This document shows positions 1 to 10,700 of a stretch of DNA of 64,000 nucleotides, in pieces. The translations under genes were made by a program, and so were the position numbers. This DNA comes from Protonemura montana (taxonomy: Eukaryota; Arthropoda; Insecta; Plecoptera; Nemouridae). Numbering within the stretch: position 1 is the stretch's first letter; the number at the start of each line of letters is the position of its first letter. The notes beneath the pieces were generated by a model. The model made no database searches and had not been told where the DNA came from. It worked only from the letters and a program-made list of their open reading frames with translations. The stretch is taken from the NCBI GenBank assembly GCA_947568835.1, contig OX387612.1, positions 8,556,001-8,620,000 on the forward strand, given 5' to 3'.

Positions 1-128
1 TATGATGGTCACCCATCCAATACCTGACCCAGCGCAGTGTTGCTTAACTTTCATCCCTCCAACCTCTATCCCGAACAGAACTGGTCATGTGTATGATGGT
101 CACTCATCCAATAGTGCTCTGGGATAGG
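1..128 (-). repeat. Fragment of 91-bp 5S-SINE head/body array
   Basis: About 1.3 units of the same 91-bp repeat seen at 43255 and 51700, in reverse orientation, head to head with the next SINE copy. It runs off the window edge. Confidence 0.75.
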
Positions 129-130
129 TG

Positions 131-435
131 ATCACTGAACGGTTTGCCGTGTTGGAAACATCGGTTCTCGTGATATCACCGACGTTAAGCAACACTGCGC
201 TGAGTCACTTACTGAAAGGTGACCATCATACTCATGACCCGCTCAATTTGAAAGAACGACTAAAAGAATAAAGGTGAACCGCGTTGAACCGTCCTTCCAA
301 AGGCACGTTAAACCGGTGGTCGCTTGATGCTTTTCGACAGGAGTCTGCTACGTGCCGGCACCGGATATCTTCAACATTAATAATCATCATCCTCATCATC
401 ACCCACTCACTCACCGACGCCATTTGACCAAGTAA
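131..435 (+). repeat. 5S-SINE copy (diverged)
   Basis: Head resembles 5S rRNA (CGGTTCTCGTGATATCACC, GTTAAGCAACACTGCGC), body ends in GGCACCGGATA and the ATCATCATC-rich segment. The centre is shortened. Defines the family together with the copies at 3262, 7874, 22735, 38025 and 60090. Confidence 0.7.
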
Positions 436-440
436 ACACA

Positions 441-1098
441 AAAAAAAAAATCACATTGACACACAACGACCTTGACATCTAATGCCAACATGAAAAGTAT
501 TCGTGCCGTGAAACTTAATAGGCGTGAACTCAGTCCTAGACTTTATGAGATTTTATACTTTTCCATCTTGACGTTGTTTACATTTGATCGCGTTTGATTG
601 CCGAGCGATAACAGCGCCGATTCACGAACAATGCATTCAGTTCAGTAGCAGTGTTCACCTCGGCTCGACCACCTCACCTTACCTCCCGTGCTATCTTCAA
701 GTTGCTAATTAACACCAACCAATTATACAATCGTTGTTAAAAGAGGCGTCAGGCTATCTTTCTGCGTAATTGGCAATTTTTTTTTTTGGTGCTGTTGAGA
801 AATTATAGTTTGTAGTGAAATTTAGTTCAAGTGAACATTGCTACGTTTTTACGGGTGTAACTGGTTTGCTCAACTAGCTGAGTGATTGCGCTGTGTAAGA
901 TAGCGCTTGCTGACTTAGTTATTATTATTATTATTTTTTTTTTTGAGGAGGATTTCGAAAAAAAGACGCCGGTTTTTAGCTCGTTTATTTTTTGTCTTAT
1001 CTCAGTTGTGTCTCGGCGATTTTGTGGAAGACTTTTGTGAGAATGTGCAACGATTGCGCATGTGCAAGAAATGTGAATCGTGACGATGACGTTGTCTC
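441..1098. other. Repeat-poor 5' region upstream of exon 1a
   Basis: No recognised repeat family or homologous frame. Contains poly-T runs and an ATTATTATTATT tract at 919. It would be promoter and 5' UTR if the ATG at 1099 is real. The minus-strand 72-codon frame here has no recognised homology. Confidence 0.3.
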
Positions 1099-1126
1099 AT
1101 GAAAGCTGCGGCGATGGAGACTGCAG
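1099..1126 (+). CDS. Candidate first coding exon 1a of a long plus-strand gene
   Basis: ATG begins a 28-nt segment coding MKAAAMETA plus one base, followed by the strong donor GTACGT. The preceding ~500 bp has no long repeat and looks like promoter/5' UTR. The codon phase at the donor is 1, the phase needed to join the exon at 63015. No homology is recognised. The call rests on the donor, the start codon and the phase match only. Confidence 0.4.
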
Positions 1127-2084
1127 GTACGTTAGTTTTGTACAAGAAAGAAGACGAAAGTTCTAGGTGAACCCAAATGTTCCCTTCGATGAATCTGCGA
1201 AACCGTTGGATTTTCGCCATTTTGGCGATGGATTTTCCATGTGGCGCATTGGATTGGACGTAGAAAACAAAAAAACAGTTAATTCAATTCTATTTCTGTC
1301 TAATTTAAAGCTCCCACCAAGCAAACGGCTCAACCAATTTGAATGAAATGTTTAGTACATATCAGAAAACATTTAAATATATCTTTTAAAAATTGATTAG
1401 ATATGAACTACGCCTAAAAGTTTTAGATTCACTTCAGTTTGATTTGTATTTTTTTTTAGCTGTGATTTTTGACCGTTTTGAACGCTTAATTCAACAAAAG
1501 GCCAGCATGTCACTCGACACGCTCATCCTATAACGTGTACAACTTTGGCTTAATACTTTTTTAAAGTTCCAATTCCGCTCGAAATCATCTTAAAAAAAAA
1601 CCGCAGATTGAATCAAATCGCTTTCCTACACTAGAATGCCACCGAAAACAAGCAAAATACATAGCCTAGCAGCGAGCGAGGAGATTTCAGCACGTGAAGT
1701 CGACGCCGTGGGCCATTACAACACACCGAACGTATCACGACCTTGCCCGAAGTCGACCGAGTCGAGGCGGAAAGAAGTTGCGTCAACAACTTCCTGATTC
1801 TTGCGGAAGTGTTTTTTTTTCACCGTCGCAGCTTCTTCATATCGCCACAAAGCGCTAACCAAAATGTTGTCGACCGATCTTGCCAAACATGATTAGCATT
1901 CAATTGAGTCCAGTTTCATTCTTGATGCAAATGTTTGCAATGATTGAGTATTTTATTTATTATTGTAATCACTAGTAAGGTCCAAAAAGCATTGCAAGCA
2001 TTTTTAAATTTAAATTTAAGAATCAATTTGTTTTAAACATATATTCAACGTCAAATTGAAAATAGTGAAACCGTGCGACCGCAG

Positions 2085-2400
2085 CGCTAATATGCTGAAC
2101 TGAAAACTCAAAAATGGGCGCCAAAACGACGACTCCAAAATAAATTGGCAGGTGGAGTCACCGTCGTTTCGTTTAATACAAATAGTAATTTCGTTATTTC
2201 TCGCAGATTACTCGCATTTGAGACTGGTTTACGTTTGATTTATCTATAACAGTGCTAACCTCAACGATTGACACGTTATGTATCGATATTTCGAGTCGTA
2301 ATCATTTAATTGTGGAGGTTTGAAAAAAAATGCGCCCCGCAAGCGCTATCTGGTGGTCAAAACTATTACCACGTGAGGGGGACTCATCATCATCCACTCA
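2085..2400 (-). repeat. MITE-A copy (decayed)
   Basis: Member of a dispersed ~300-bp family recognised by two blocks: GCGAGAAATAACG (reverse complement CGTTATTTCTCGC at 2193) and CACGTGGTAACGG (here decayed, ATTACCACGTGAGG at 2366). No open frame. Confidence 0.65.
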
Positions 2401-2480
2401 TTTACCGATGCTTCTAGACCAGTGCCGCATAGCCAGTTGTCAAAACAGTGCGTCGTTATAAACCACAAATAAATAAATCG
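2383..2480 (+). repeat. 5S-SINE 3' tail fragment
   Basis: Only the 3' end is present: ATCATCATC segment, CAAAACAGTGCGTCGTTA and an AAATAAATAAATCG tail. Confidence 0.7.
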
Positions 2481-3261
2481 TTTTATGAGAGGAAAGTTTA
2501 TTTTTAGCACTGGTCCTCTGATATTAATCTACTCAGTGGTTCATAATAATAAATTGACTCCAATTAATCAACGTGAGCCGGCAGCCATGCTCGCACTTTA
2601 CAAGATACCTACATGTTTACTTTGTTCCTGCAAAGGTTGGTGCAAATTCATTAAATTAGAAAGGCGTCCTAGACGGTCGCTGTACACCGATACAGGAAAT
2701 TTTAAATCGTATTTCATTGCACTTTTTGTTTGTTGTTGTCCAAGTCGTGTCGCGTAACGGTTTATTTGCGCTGTAAATTGCATGCTTCTTCGTGCCAAAG
2801 TGCTCGGTAATTATCATAAAAGTGCATGCATATTTTGTAGACTCATCGTTGAAAACCAACTCTCGGGTACCGACTTCTTGTCGCTTTGTTTACCTAACTG
2901 GACATTAGCAGTTGACGACATTTTATTTTTTTTTTTGTATAAAAACTGTAGATCTAAGTAACAAAACGAATAAAAAATTATTCAAAGATCCGTGTATTCT
3001 TATGGTACGTCCCAAAATCACAAAGGCATTGGATTTTAAATCTTTCAATTGGCAAAATTAGAAAGGTTTTCGTTTGATTCGTGTTCGAAATTTTAAATTG
3101 TCTCCACTCGACCATCTGAGCTGTGTTGCCAACTCACGTTCGTACCCTCACCTCTTCCTGTCAGGTAGACACCAGAAATTTAATTGCAAGGAACTGAAAC
3201 ACATTCGACAACGATGCCCAATCAATCTATTCTGACAGCTGTTTCAGAGGTAGATCTACTA

Positions 3262-3705
3262 AAGACCACATGGTTTAGAGTCTTGGAAATACCGGAAATA
3301 CCGGAAATACCGGAAATACCGGTTATCTTGAGATCAAAAAAACTAAGCAACACTGCGCCGAGTCGGGTATTGAATGGGTGACCATCATACACATATCCAG
3401 TTTTGTTCGGGAGAGAGGTTGGAGGGATGAAAGTTAGTACATCAACTTCATTCTCTTTGCTTATCAACCTCTCGACAGCATAGATTTGTGAAGGAATCCT
3501 GTAGTTCACGTTGTACCGTTCTTCGGAAAGTACGTTTTACCAGTGGTCCCCTTGGAGCTCTCCGACAGGATTAGGTAAAGTACCAGCACCGACCTTTTCC
3601 TTCTTCATTCTAGTTTAGACTAGTTAAATCATCAACCCATCATCACTGATACCTACGTCATCAGCTCAGTGCAACATTCCACTTGTCAGAACTGTGCAAG
3701 CAAAA
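3262..3705 (+). repeat. 5S-SINE copy with 9-bp internal repeat
   Basis: Complete but diverged copy. The head carries four units of a 9-bp GGAAATACC repeat at 3285-3322 in place of the normal ACACCGGTTC block, a local slippage expansion. Confidence 0.75.
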
Positions 3706-4069
3706 AAAATCGATACAAATCTCTGCCCGGCACTATGATTTGGAGCAAAGCCTTTCTGCGCAGAGCGGAAAAACCGGCGCTCTATGCCAACTACAAACGC
3801 ACACACTGTCCTGGGCCGACTTGCTTGTATCGGCGTAATTGCTGCCTATCTTTTGATTGCTTGGCGTCTTCGTCTTGACGCCAAACGCGTGCTAATTGTG
3901 TGCGTAAACAGACGCGAAGCGCGCGCGTCACGATGGCAAACATTTGAATAAGTTGTTGGCAATAAACGATCACCTGACCGATAAATTAATGTCTGAGCAG
4001 TGTTTGGTGTGGCAGAGAGGCGGGCTCGGAGGCGGGCTTGAGACGATTCACTCATGAGGCCCCTGGAAA

Positions 4070-4600
4070 TATTTGTGTAATTTTTAAAGTCCCACCAATT
4101 GCACTAAAATATGTATAGAAAAAATGATTCCCTATGGCACTAGTAAAAGCCTGGATATTTTTTATGATCCCGCCCCTTGGCACCACTTTTAGAGGGAATA
4201 TTTTTAAATATCCCACTTCTGAGCACTATTTAAAGCGGGAATATTTTTAAAATATCCTAATTCTAGGTGCCAATTGTACTAGAAATATAAAAAAAAAAGC
4301 TAATTCCGTACGGCAAGAATGAAAATGGTGGTATTTTTATGATCCCACCCTCGGGCACCAATTGTACTGGATATACTTTGAAGTATTCCCTGCCTAAGCA
4401 GTAAGCACCAATTGAAGCAGGAAAATGTTAAGATATCCCACGTCTAGATACCAATTGGAATGGAAATATTTAAAAAAAAACTTGCCCCCTTTGGTGCCAA
4501 TTTAAATTGGGGTATCTTTAGGATCCCGCTTATTGGCACCAATTAACGCGAGAATATTGTTAAATATACCATCCCGCGGGACACCACAAGAAGCCGGAAA
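4070..4600. repeat. Decayed ~60-bp tandem repeat
   Basis: Recurring GGCACCAATTG, GGAATATTTTTAAATATCCC and ATCCCGC motifs at irregular spacing. Old array, no coding content. Confidence 0.6.
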
Positions 4601-5094
4601 GTGCAAGAGTTTTTATTTTACTCTCTCTCTGATATGAAACTGTCGAATATAAAACTAATCTGCTCTGAAACTGAATAACCTTGATTGCTATTAAATTTAA
4701 ACAATTCATGACTAACTCATTGAGTGGTAGCTGTTATTGAAATGAACCTTGCTTAACAAACACCACGTGTTGCATGCTTGCATACCGGAAATCGAATGGG
4801 GCGTGTAGCTGATCCATTGCAAGCTGACCAATGCACATGCACAATAGCAGGAGCTAGCTTTGGATTCAATGGAAATTACATTTTACCTGGTCAGCCGTTT
4901 AAAGTGACCAGAAATCCCTGACAGTGAAAATGCCAGAGTAGGGCGTTAGGTCACTCTGGATATTTAAACTAATTTATTACCCGAATGCACTTAGTATATT
5001 TTGGATTTATTAATAATTTATTCATTTATACATTTTATCATTTTTAATCATAAGCTTACTTTTCGTGAAATCTGATATAAATTGCAAACGCTTG

Positions 5095-5345
5095 CGATGC
5101 GCGGAGTATTTTTAGTATTGGGAACACTACTAACTTCTAAAAAATGATTCCCAAACCCTAGAACCTCTAACCAATTGAGCTACTTAGACACATAATTTTT
5201 TAGAGGATTTTAGTGCATTTAACGAAAATTACGGATCTCCAAAAAGAGCAACACCCGCGATAGGTGGATATCGGTGTTCGTGTCCCAGTTTAGGCATAAA
5301 TTTTTGAGAGGTTACTTGTGTTCCTAATAATAGCTTATAATTTCG
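5095..5345. repeat. Rearranged tRNA-like repeat copy
   Basis: Contains an antisense A-box part (ACCAATTGAGCTACTTAGAC at 5169) followed by a sense anticodon-arm and T-arm part (GAGCAACACCCGCGATAGG at 5247). This is an internally inverted version of the family at 6925. Confidence 0.6.
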
Positions 5346-5364
5346 TTTCTAATAGTGCCTTGTT

Positions 5365-6260
5365 CAGTTGCGTATTTTACTGGCTGCCCCAGTGCACCCC
5401 GGGTGTGCACAGGGGCCGATCTGTGTGTTCGACTGGACATGTGACTGCCCCAGAGCAACGTTCACGTGTTCGACTGGGCATGTGACTCTGTCCCAGTGCA
5501 ACTTTCACGTGTTTGACTGGGCATGTGACTCTGCCCCAGTGCAACTTTCACGTGTTCGACTGGGCATGTGACTCTGCCCCAGTGCAACTTTCACGTGTTC
5601 GACTGGGCATGTGACTCTGTCCCAGTGCAACTTTCACGTGTTCGACTGGGCATGTGACTCTGTCCCAGTACAACTTTCACGTGTTCGACTGGGCATGTGA
5701 CTCTGTCCCAGTGCAACTTTCACGTGTTCGACTGGGCAAGTGACTCTGTCCCAGTGCAACTTTCACGTGTTTGACTTGGCATGTGACTCTGTCCCAGTGC
5801 AACTTTCACGTGTTCGACTGGGCATGTGACTCTGCCTCAGTGCAACTTTAACGTGTTCGACTGGGCATGTGACTGCCCCAGAGCAACGTTCACGTGTTCG
5901 ACTGGGCATGTGACTCTGTCCCAGTGCAACTTTCTCGTGTTCGACTGGGCATGTGACTCTGTCCCAGAGCAACTTTCACGTGTTCGACTGGGCATGTGAC
6001 TCTGTCCCAGTGCAACTTTCACGTGTTCAACTGGGCATGTGACTCTGTCCCAGTGCAACTTTCACGTTTTCGACTCGCAGAGTTGCTCGCTCTCGAGTCA
6101 CTCCCGTTGCACTTTTCTGGCTCCAAGAATTTGTACGGTACAATAGGAAAACAAATGAATGCACTGACAGCTAGTGATCACGTGTTCGGGTGGGAGCGCT
6201 CTCGCTCGGAGCTGGTGCAAACCCGGTGGAGAGCATGACATCATCGAGCAAGTTTCAAAC
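5365..6260 (+). mobile_element. Element with 43-bp E-box minisatellite, locus 1
   Basis: About 15 units of a 43-bp repeat (5429-6075). Each unit contains TTTCACGTGTTCGAC (CACGTG E-box) and GGCATGTGACTC (CATGTG E-box). A conserved non-repeated 3' flank of about 180 bp follows (GCAGAGTTGCTCGCTCTC to GGAGAGCATGACATCATC). The same array plus flank recurs at loci 2 and 3, so the minisatellite travels inside a dispersed element. No coding capacity seen. Confidence 0.85.
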
Positions 6261-6559
6261 CTGCACACCCGAGCCATTAAATAAAAAAAACTTAAACAAA
6301 ACAAGGCTGTGATTTCAGAGTATTGTTGCAAAATCACTTTGTACGGCGAGTTTATTTTGAAAAAGCAGAGTCGATGGATTGACAAGGTCACCACGATCGT
6401 TGTTGACACAGGTCAAGTACATGGCATTGAAAGAAGGCACACTAAGTTGTATTTCCTATACTTTTCTCTGGTTGACTCGACAGACCCTTCCCAAAAGAAC
6501 GGACAGGAACTCGATTCTCGTGGTACGCTTCATAAAGGCTCGACCAAATAATCGGGGGT

Positions 6560-6880
6560 AATGCATTGGGTTCAACAATTATGTTAATCAGTCTTCTTAA
6601 AAAATACACTCCGACGAAAATTATACTTGAAGTTGAAATTGCCGATGAGTTAGCGTCATTTTGGGGGTTAAGAAACGTAATTTTTGTAATTTCTCGCCGA
6701 TTACTCGCTTTTGAGACTGGTTTTCGTTCAAAATTGTTTGAAGGGTTATTGAAAAGAACGGCATATGTAGCGCCATCGGGTGGCCACATCCGTTATCACG
6801 TGTTATCGCCTGCGTCTGACGCTGGCAAAAGTAAAGATCCAATGGCAGGACGTTTAACATAAGAGCTGGTACTTTGTCTT
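6560..6880 (-). repeat. MITE-A copy
   Basis: Reverse copy with TTTCTCGCCGATTACTCGC at about 6700 and ATCGGGTGGCCAC/TATCACGTGTTATCGCC at about 6775-6810. Confidence 0.7.
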
Positions 6881-6924
6881 TACGTGCATGGCAGAAAGCA
6901 GTACCTAATTTATATGCAGTGAAA

Positions 6925-7470
6925 TCTGATTTGAATTGCAAATTCTTGCAGAGCTATTATTAGAAACACTAATAAACTCTCAAAAATTGGTGCCTATACG
7001 GGGGCTCGAACCCTGATCTCCTCCCGTCGTTGGTGTTGCTCTGAACCATTGAGCTAATTGGACACTGGCTTTTTGAGACGATTTTAGTGTATTTGATGAG
7101 AATGACAGTTCTCCAAGGAGTAAAACCATGAGGCTGTGAATACTCACAGTCACTCTGATTCTAGTGACGCTATATCACGTCACAACCTGTCAAACTCGAA
7201 TAACTCCAATTTGACGTTGGATTCGTTGCAGTATTAGGATGAAATCTGATTTAAATTGCACTTATACACTAAAATACACTAAAATACACTAAAATCGTCT
7301 CAAAAAGCCAGTGTCCAAATAGCTCAATGGTTCAGAGCAACACCCGCGATAGGTGGAGATCGGGGTTCGAGTCCGCGTTTGGGCATCAATATTTGAGATG
7401 GTTATAGTGTTGTAAACAATAAAACAAATAACCAATTTTTGAGATGTTATTTGTGTTTTTAACAGTAAAA
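6925..7470. repeat. Inverted composite with two tRNA-like heads
   Basis: A minus-strand tRNA-like unit (6990-7066) and a plus-strand unit (7310-7388) face away from a shared centre (CAGTCACTCTGATTCTAGTG). Each has A box (AGCTCAATGGTTCAGAGC) and B box (GGGTTCGAGTCC). The plus unit folds into a near-complete cloverleaf with 6-7 acceptor pairs, but lacks U33 and lies in repeated DNA, so it is SINE-derived, not a tRNA gene. Confidence 0.75.
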
Positions 7471-7505
7471 AATACTTTTATACAATTTCAAACCGATAGT
7501 GCAAG

Positions 7506-7761
7506 TCAGTGAGTGAATTCGAATGGGCGAGTCCAGGCGATCCGTTGCTGCCGACGGCGAGGTGTCAGTAGACATCGCTTGACTCTCTCGACCAGCAGGC
7601 AGGCGACGGCCAGGAGGAGGCCGACCACGAGGATGCTAAGGATGGGTGTGACTTGCTCCAGTAGGACGCCGTCGAACTCGGCGGTTCGTTGCCGAGGGAA
7701 CCGCGCGAACAGAGCGTTCAGTAATCGCTTGTGCACGCCTAGCTCGACCAGCTGATGGAAA
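7506..7761 (-). CDS. IR-A exon 8 (TM4, stop)
   Basis: Acceptor TTCCATAG. FHQLVELGVHKR is the helix leading to TM4. LEQVTPILSILVVG starts TM4. A basic cytoplasmic tail (RRRQQR) ends at TGA. It is 16 codons longer than IR-B exon 8. Confidence 0.88.
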
Positions 7762-10700
7762 CTATGGAAGAAAAGAGCTTTATTTAAAATGGTAAATGTA
7801 AGGGATTAACTTCTAGACGTGGTTTAAAGCGTGGAGCAGAGCTCTTTGAATTGATAACTTTTATAAAGTGTTACACCAGGAGATCACCGAAGTTAAGCAA
7901 CACTGCGCTGAGTCAGGTATTGGATGGGTGACTATCATACACATGACCAGTTCTGTTCGGGAGATAGGTTGGAGGGATGAAAGTTAGTACAAAAACTTCA
8001 CTCGCCTTGCTTATCAACCTCTCGACGGCATGGATTTGTGGAGGAATTATGTTGTTCGCGTTGTACCGTCCTTCGGAAGGAACGTTCAGCCAGTGATCCC
8101 CATGGTGATCTTCGACAGGAGTAGGCTACGTGCCGGCACCGGGTTTCCCCTCTTCCCTTCTAGGCTAGGTTAGATACGTCCGTATCATCATCTACTTATT
8201 CACCGACGCCACTAGACCAGTGCCAGGTGGCCTGTTATCAACCGCCATAAATCAATTTTCAAATAACTTACTGAAAGTCGATCATAGGCAGGTATGGGGA
8301 GTCGATGGCGCAGAATCCGAAGCTGGCCGTCAGTTTGATGAACTTCTCGGGGAAGACGATCGCCTTGCAGTCAAGACTTTTTTTCATAAGTTCGGCGGAG
8401 ATTGTGGGAGCCAAGAATGCAAACTTCGATTTGCAAGTGCGAAGCATGCCCTCGTGCATCGTCTTCGGCAACGACTCCACCTTGACGTGGCGCTTGAAAA
8501 TTTTCTCGAAGGTGCCGCCTTTGGCATTCTGAAAGCGTAGGGGCCGACATTGTAAGGCTGATTAGGGATAAGGCTGAGATCTAAGCTGGTGTAAAAGATG
8601 GAATCAATAATAACTTTGCCCCGTAAGGACGGGATTGCTATGCAAACTTTGTGCACTGAACAGATTGGACTGTTGGACAAAAGTTCCTCGTGTGATTGCT
8701 GCCATTAAACAACACTGCGCTGAGTCAGGTATCGGATAGGTGACCATCATACTCAAGACTAGTTCTGTTTAGGAGAGAGGTTGGAGGGATGCAAGTTGGT
8801 ACAACAGGTTCACTTGTCTAGCTTATCCATCTCTCAACAGAATGGATTTGTGGAAGAATCATTTGTACATTCGGAACGCTACTTGTAGGCATCGGCTTTC
8901 CCCTCCTCTCTTCCAGACTAGGTTAGGCTCATTATTATTTCCATCATCACCCACTCATTCAAAGGTGCTATTAGGCAAGTTCCTCAGTCAGAATTTGCTT
9001 TAAATTTTGCACGTCGATGTTGTGAACAAATTAAAGAAACGAGCCCATTTAAGTAAATCAAACCCCTATTAATGACTCTACCTGGAAATATCTGAGCACA
9101 AACGCCCCCTTCTGGATACCAAACTCGTAAGAGCCGTCTTCCAGCAACCCCTCCAAGCTCGTGAACGGGATTCTCGGCTTGATCACCGTGAACGACGACG
9201 TAAGGAACGCCGAGTAGCTGCTGACCACGATGACAGCTAGAAGGTAGACGATCATGTAGACCATCCTCTTGGACAACGCTTGGGGACTCTGGTCATGACT
9301 CTGGTTGCAGTAGACGGCGGCGAAAATGTAGAATGCGGCGTCTGTCGGGCTGATAGGGCTTGCCTGGCTAAAATGTTGGTGGAGACGGTAGACGGCGAAC
9401 GTTAGGACGGCGATGGCCAGAGTGGTGGCGAGCACGGTGAGCCAGAGCCAGGGAGAGAAAGGAGTCAAGAAGTTGGACCACGAGACGTCCCGACCGTCCA
9501 GCTCGCTCACGTACACGCCGTAACTGAAAGGATCAGAGCTTGATGAGAGAAAATATTGATTACTGCAAATGGAACTTCTCATAATTAGTTAGGTGAATCA
9601 AACTGTTTGGCTGCTGAGCAGTGTCATAAGAATCTGAATCCCGTACATATAAAATAGCCTTTTAAGAAGCTAGCGCATTGGGGATAGCGCCAACACAGTA
9701 TATCTAAGGAAAATGATCTGTGGCTGGCCCCGGGTGCTGTTGGACAGGAGCAGTCAACACAGGGCGTTGAAGGGACAAGACTAAGCGGTGGCCGGTCCTT
9801 GGTGCTGTTGGACAGAAGCAGCCAACACAGTGTGTCAAAGTGACAAGGTTAAACAGGGACTGGACCTTGATGCTGTTGGACAGGAGCAGCCAACACAGTG
9901 TGTCAAAGTGACAAGGCTAAGCGGTGGCCGGTCCTTGGTGCTGTTGGACAGAAGCAGCCAACACAGTGTGTCAAAGTGACAAGGTTAAACGGGGACTGGA
10001 CCTTGATGCTGTTGGACAGGAGCAGCCAACACAGTGTGTCAAAGTGACAAGACTAAGCGGTTGCCGGCTCTTCTTCCTTCGTTGTAAGACTTACTTAGCT
10101 CCCATTAGACTCCTGCAGTACTTGATGACCCCGGCGAAGATTGGATGGGTTGCCAGTGCTGCGACTGCGCATTGAACCTCCTTGTTGAGCACCATGCCGA
10201 CCATGCCATCCCAGGATCCGTTTGGTAGACGGGAACCCCACAAGCCAGATGATGGACCTCGCAGCTTCAGTCTGTTGACACGTGAACACTTTCATATATT
10301 TAGAGATGAAGCTTGCAAACATTTTCTCTGGTAAATTTTGTCTATTCGGGAACTTGATCGTCTCACCATCTTTCGCCATCTCTCTTGCCATCTGTGAGTC
10401 ATAGGACAGGATTTTTTTTTTTAGAGACAAATGAGTCTATTCAGTAGGAAAATATTTCTACAGCTCTTTTCCTGCAAGATCTAGTAAAAATATATTTATA
10501 CATATAGATGGCTTAAATATGGTATTTTCTCCCACGGGGTTCTCCAGTGTATTTGATGAGCCTGGTGCTTCCCCTTAAAGTAGAGCCATGAGGCTGTGAA
10601 TGGTGATGCTTACTCTATTACCATTCATCGACATCAAATCAAGCTATGCCATGAAATAAATGCTTGCAATATGTTGCTGGAACGCCAATAGCCCAAACTC

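Noticed and set aside
5763..6058. Short open frames across the 43-bp arrays
   Set aside because: Periodic by-products of the minisatellite; they recur at every locus and cycle through frames.
7310..7388. Functional tRNA gene
   Set aside because: The fold is good but U33 is missing and the sequence is one of several dispersed copies with variable anticodon loops.
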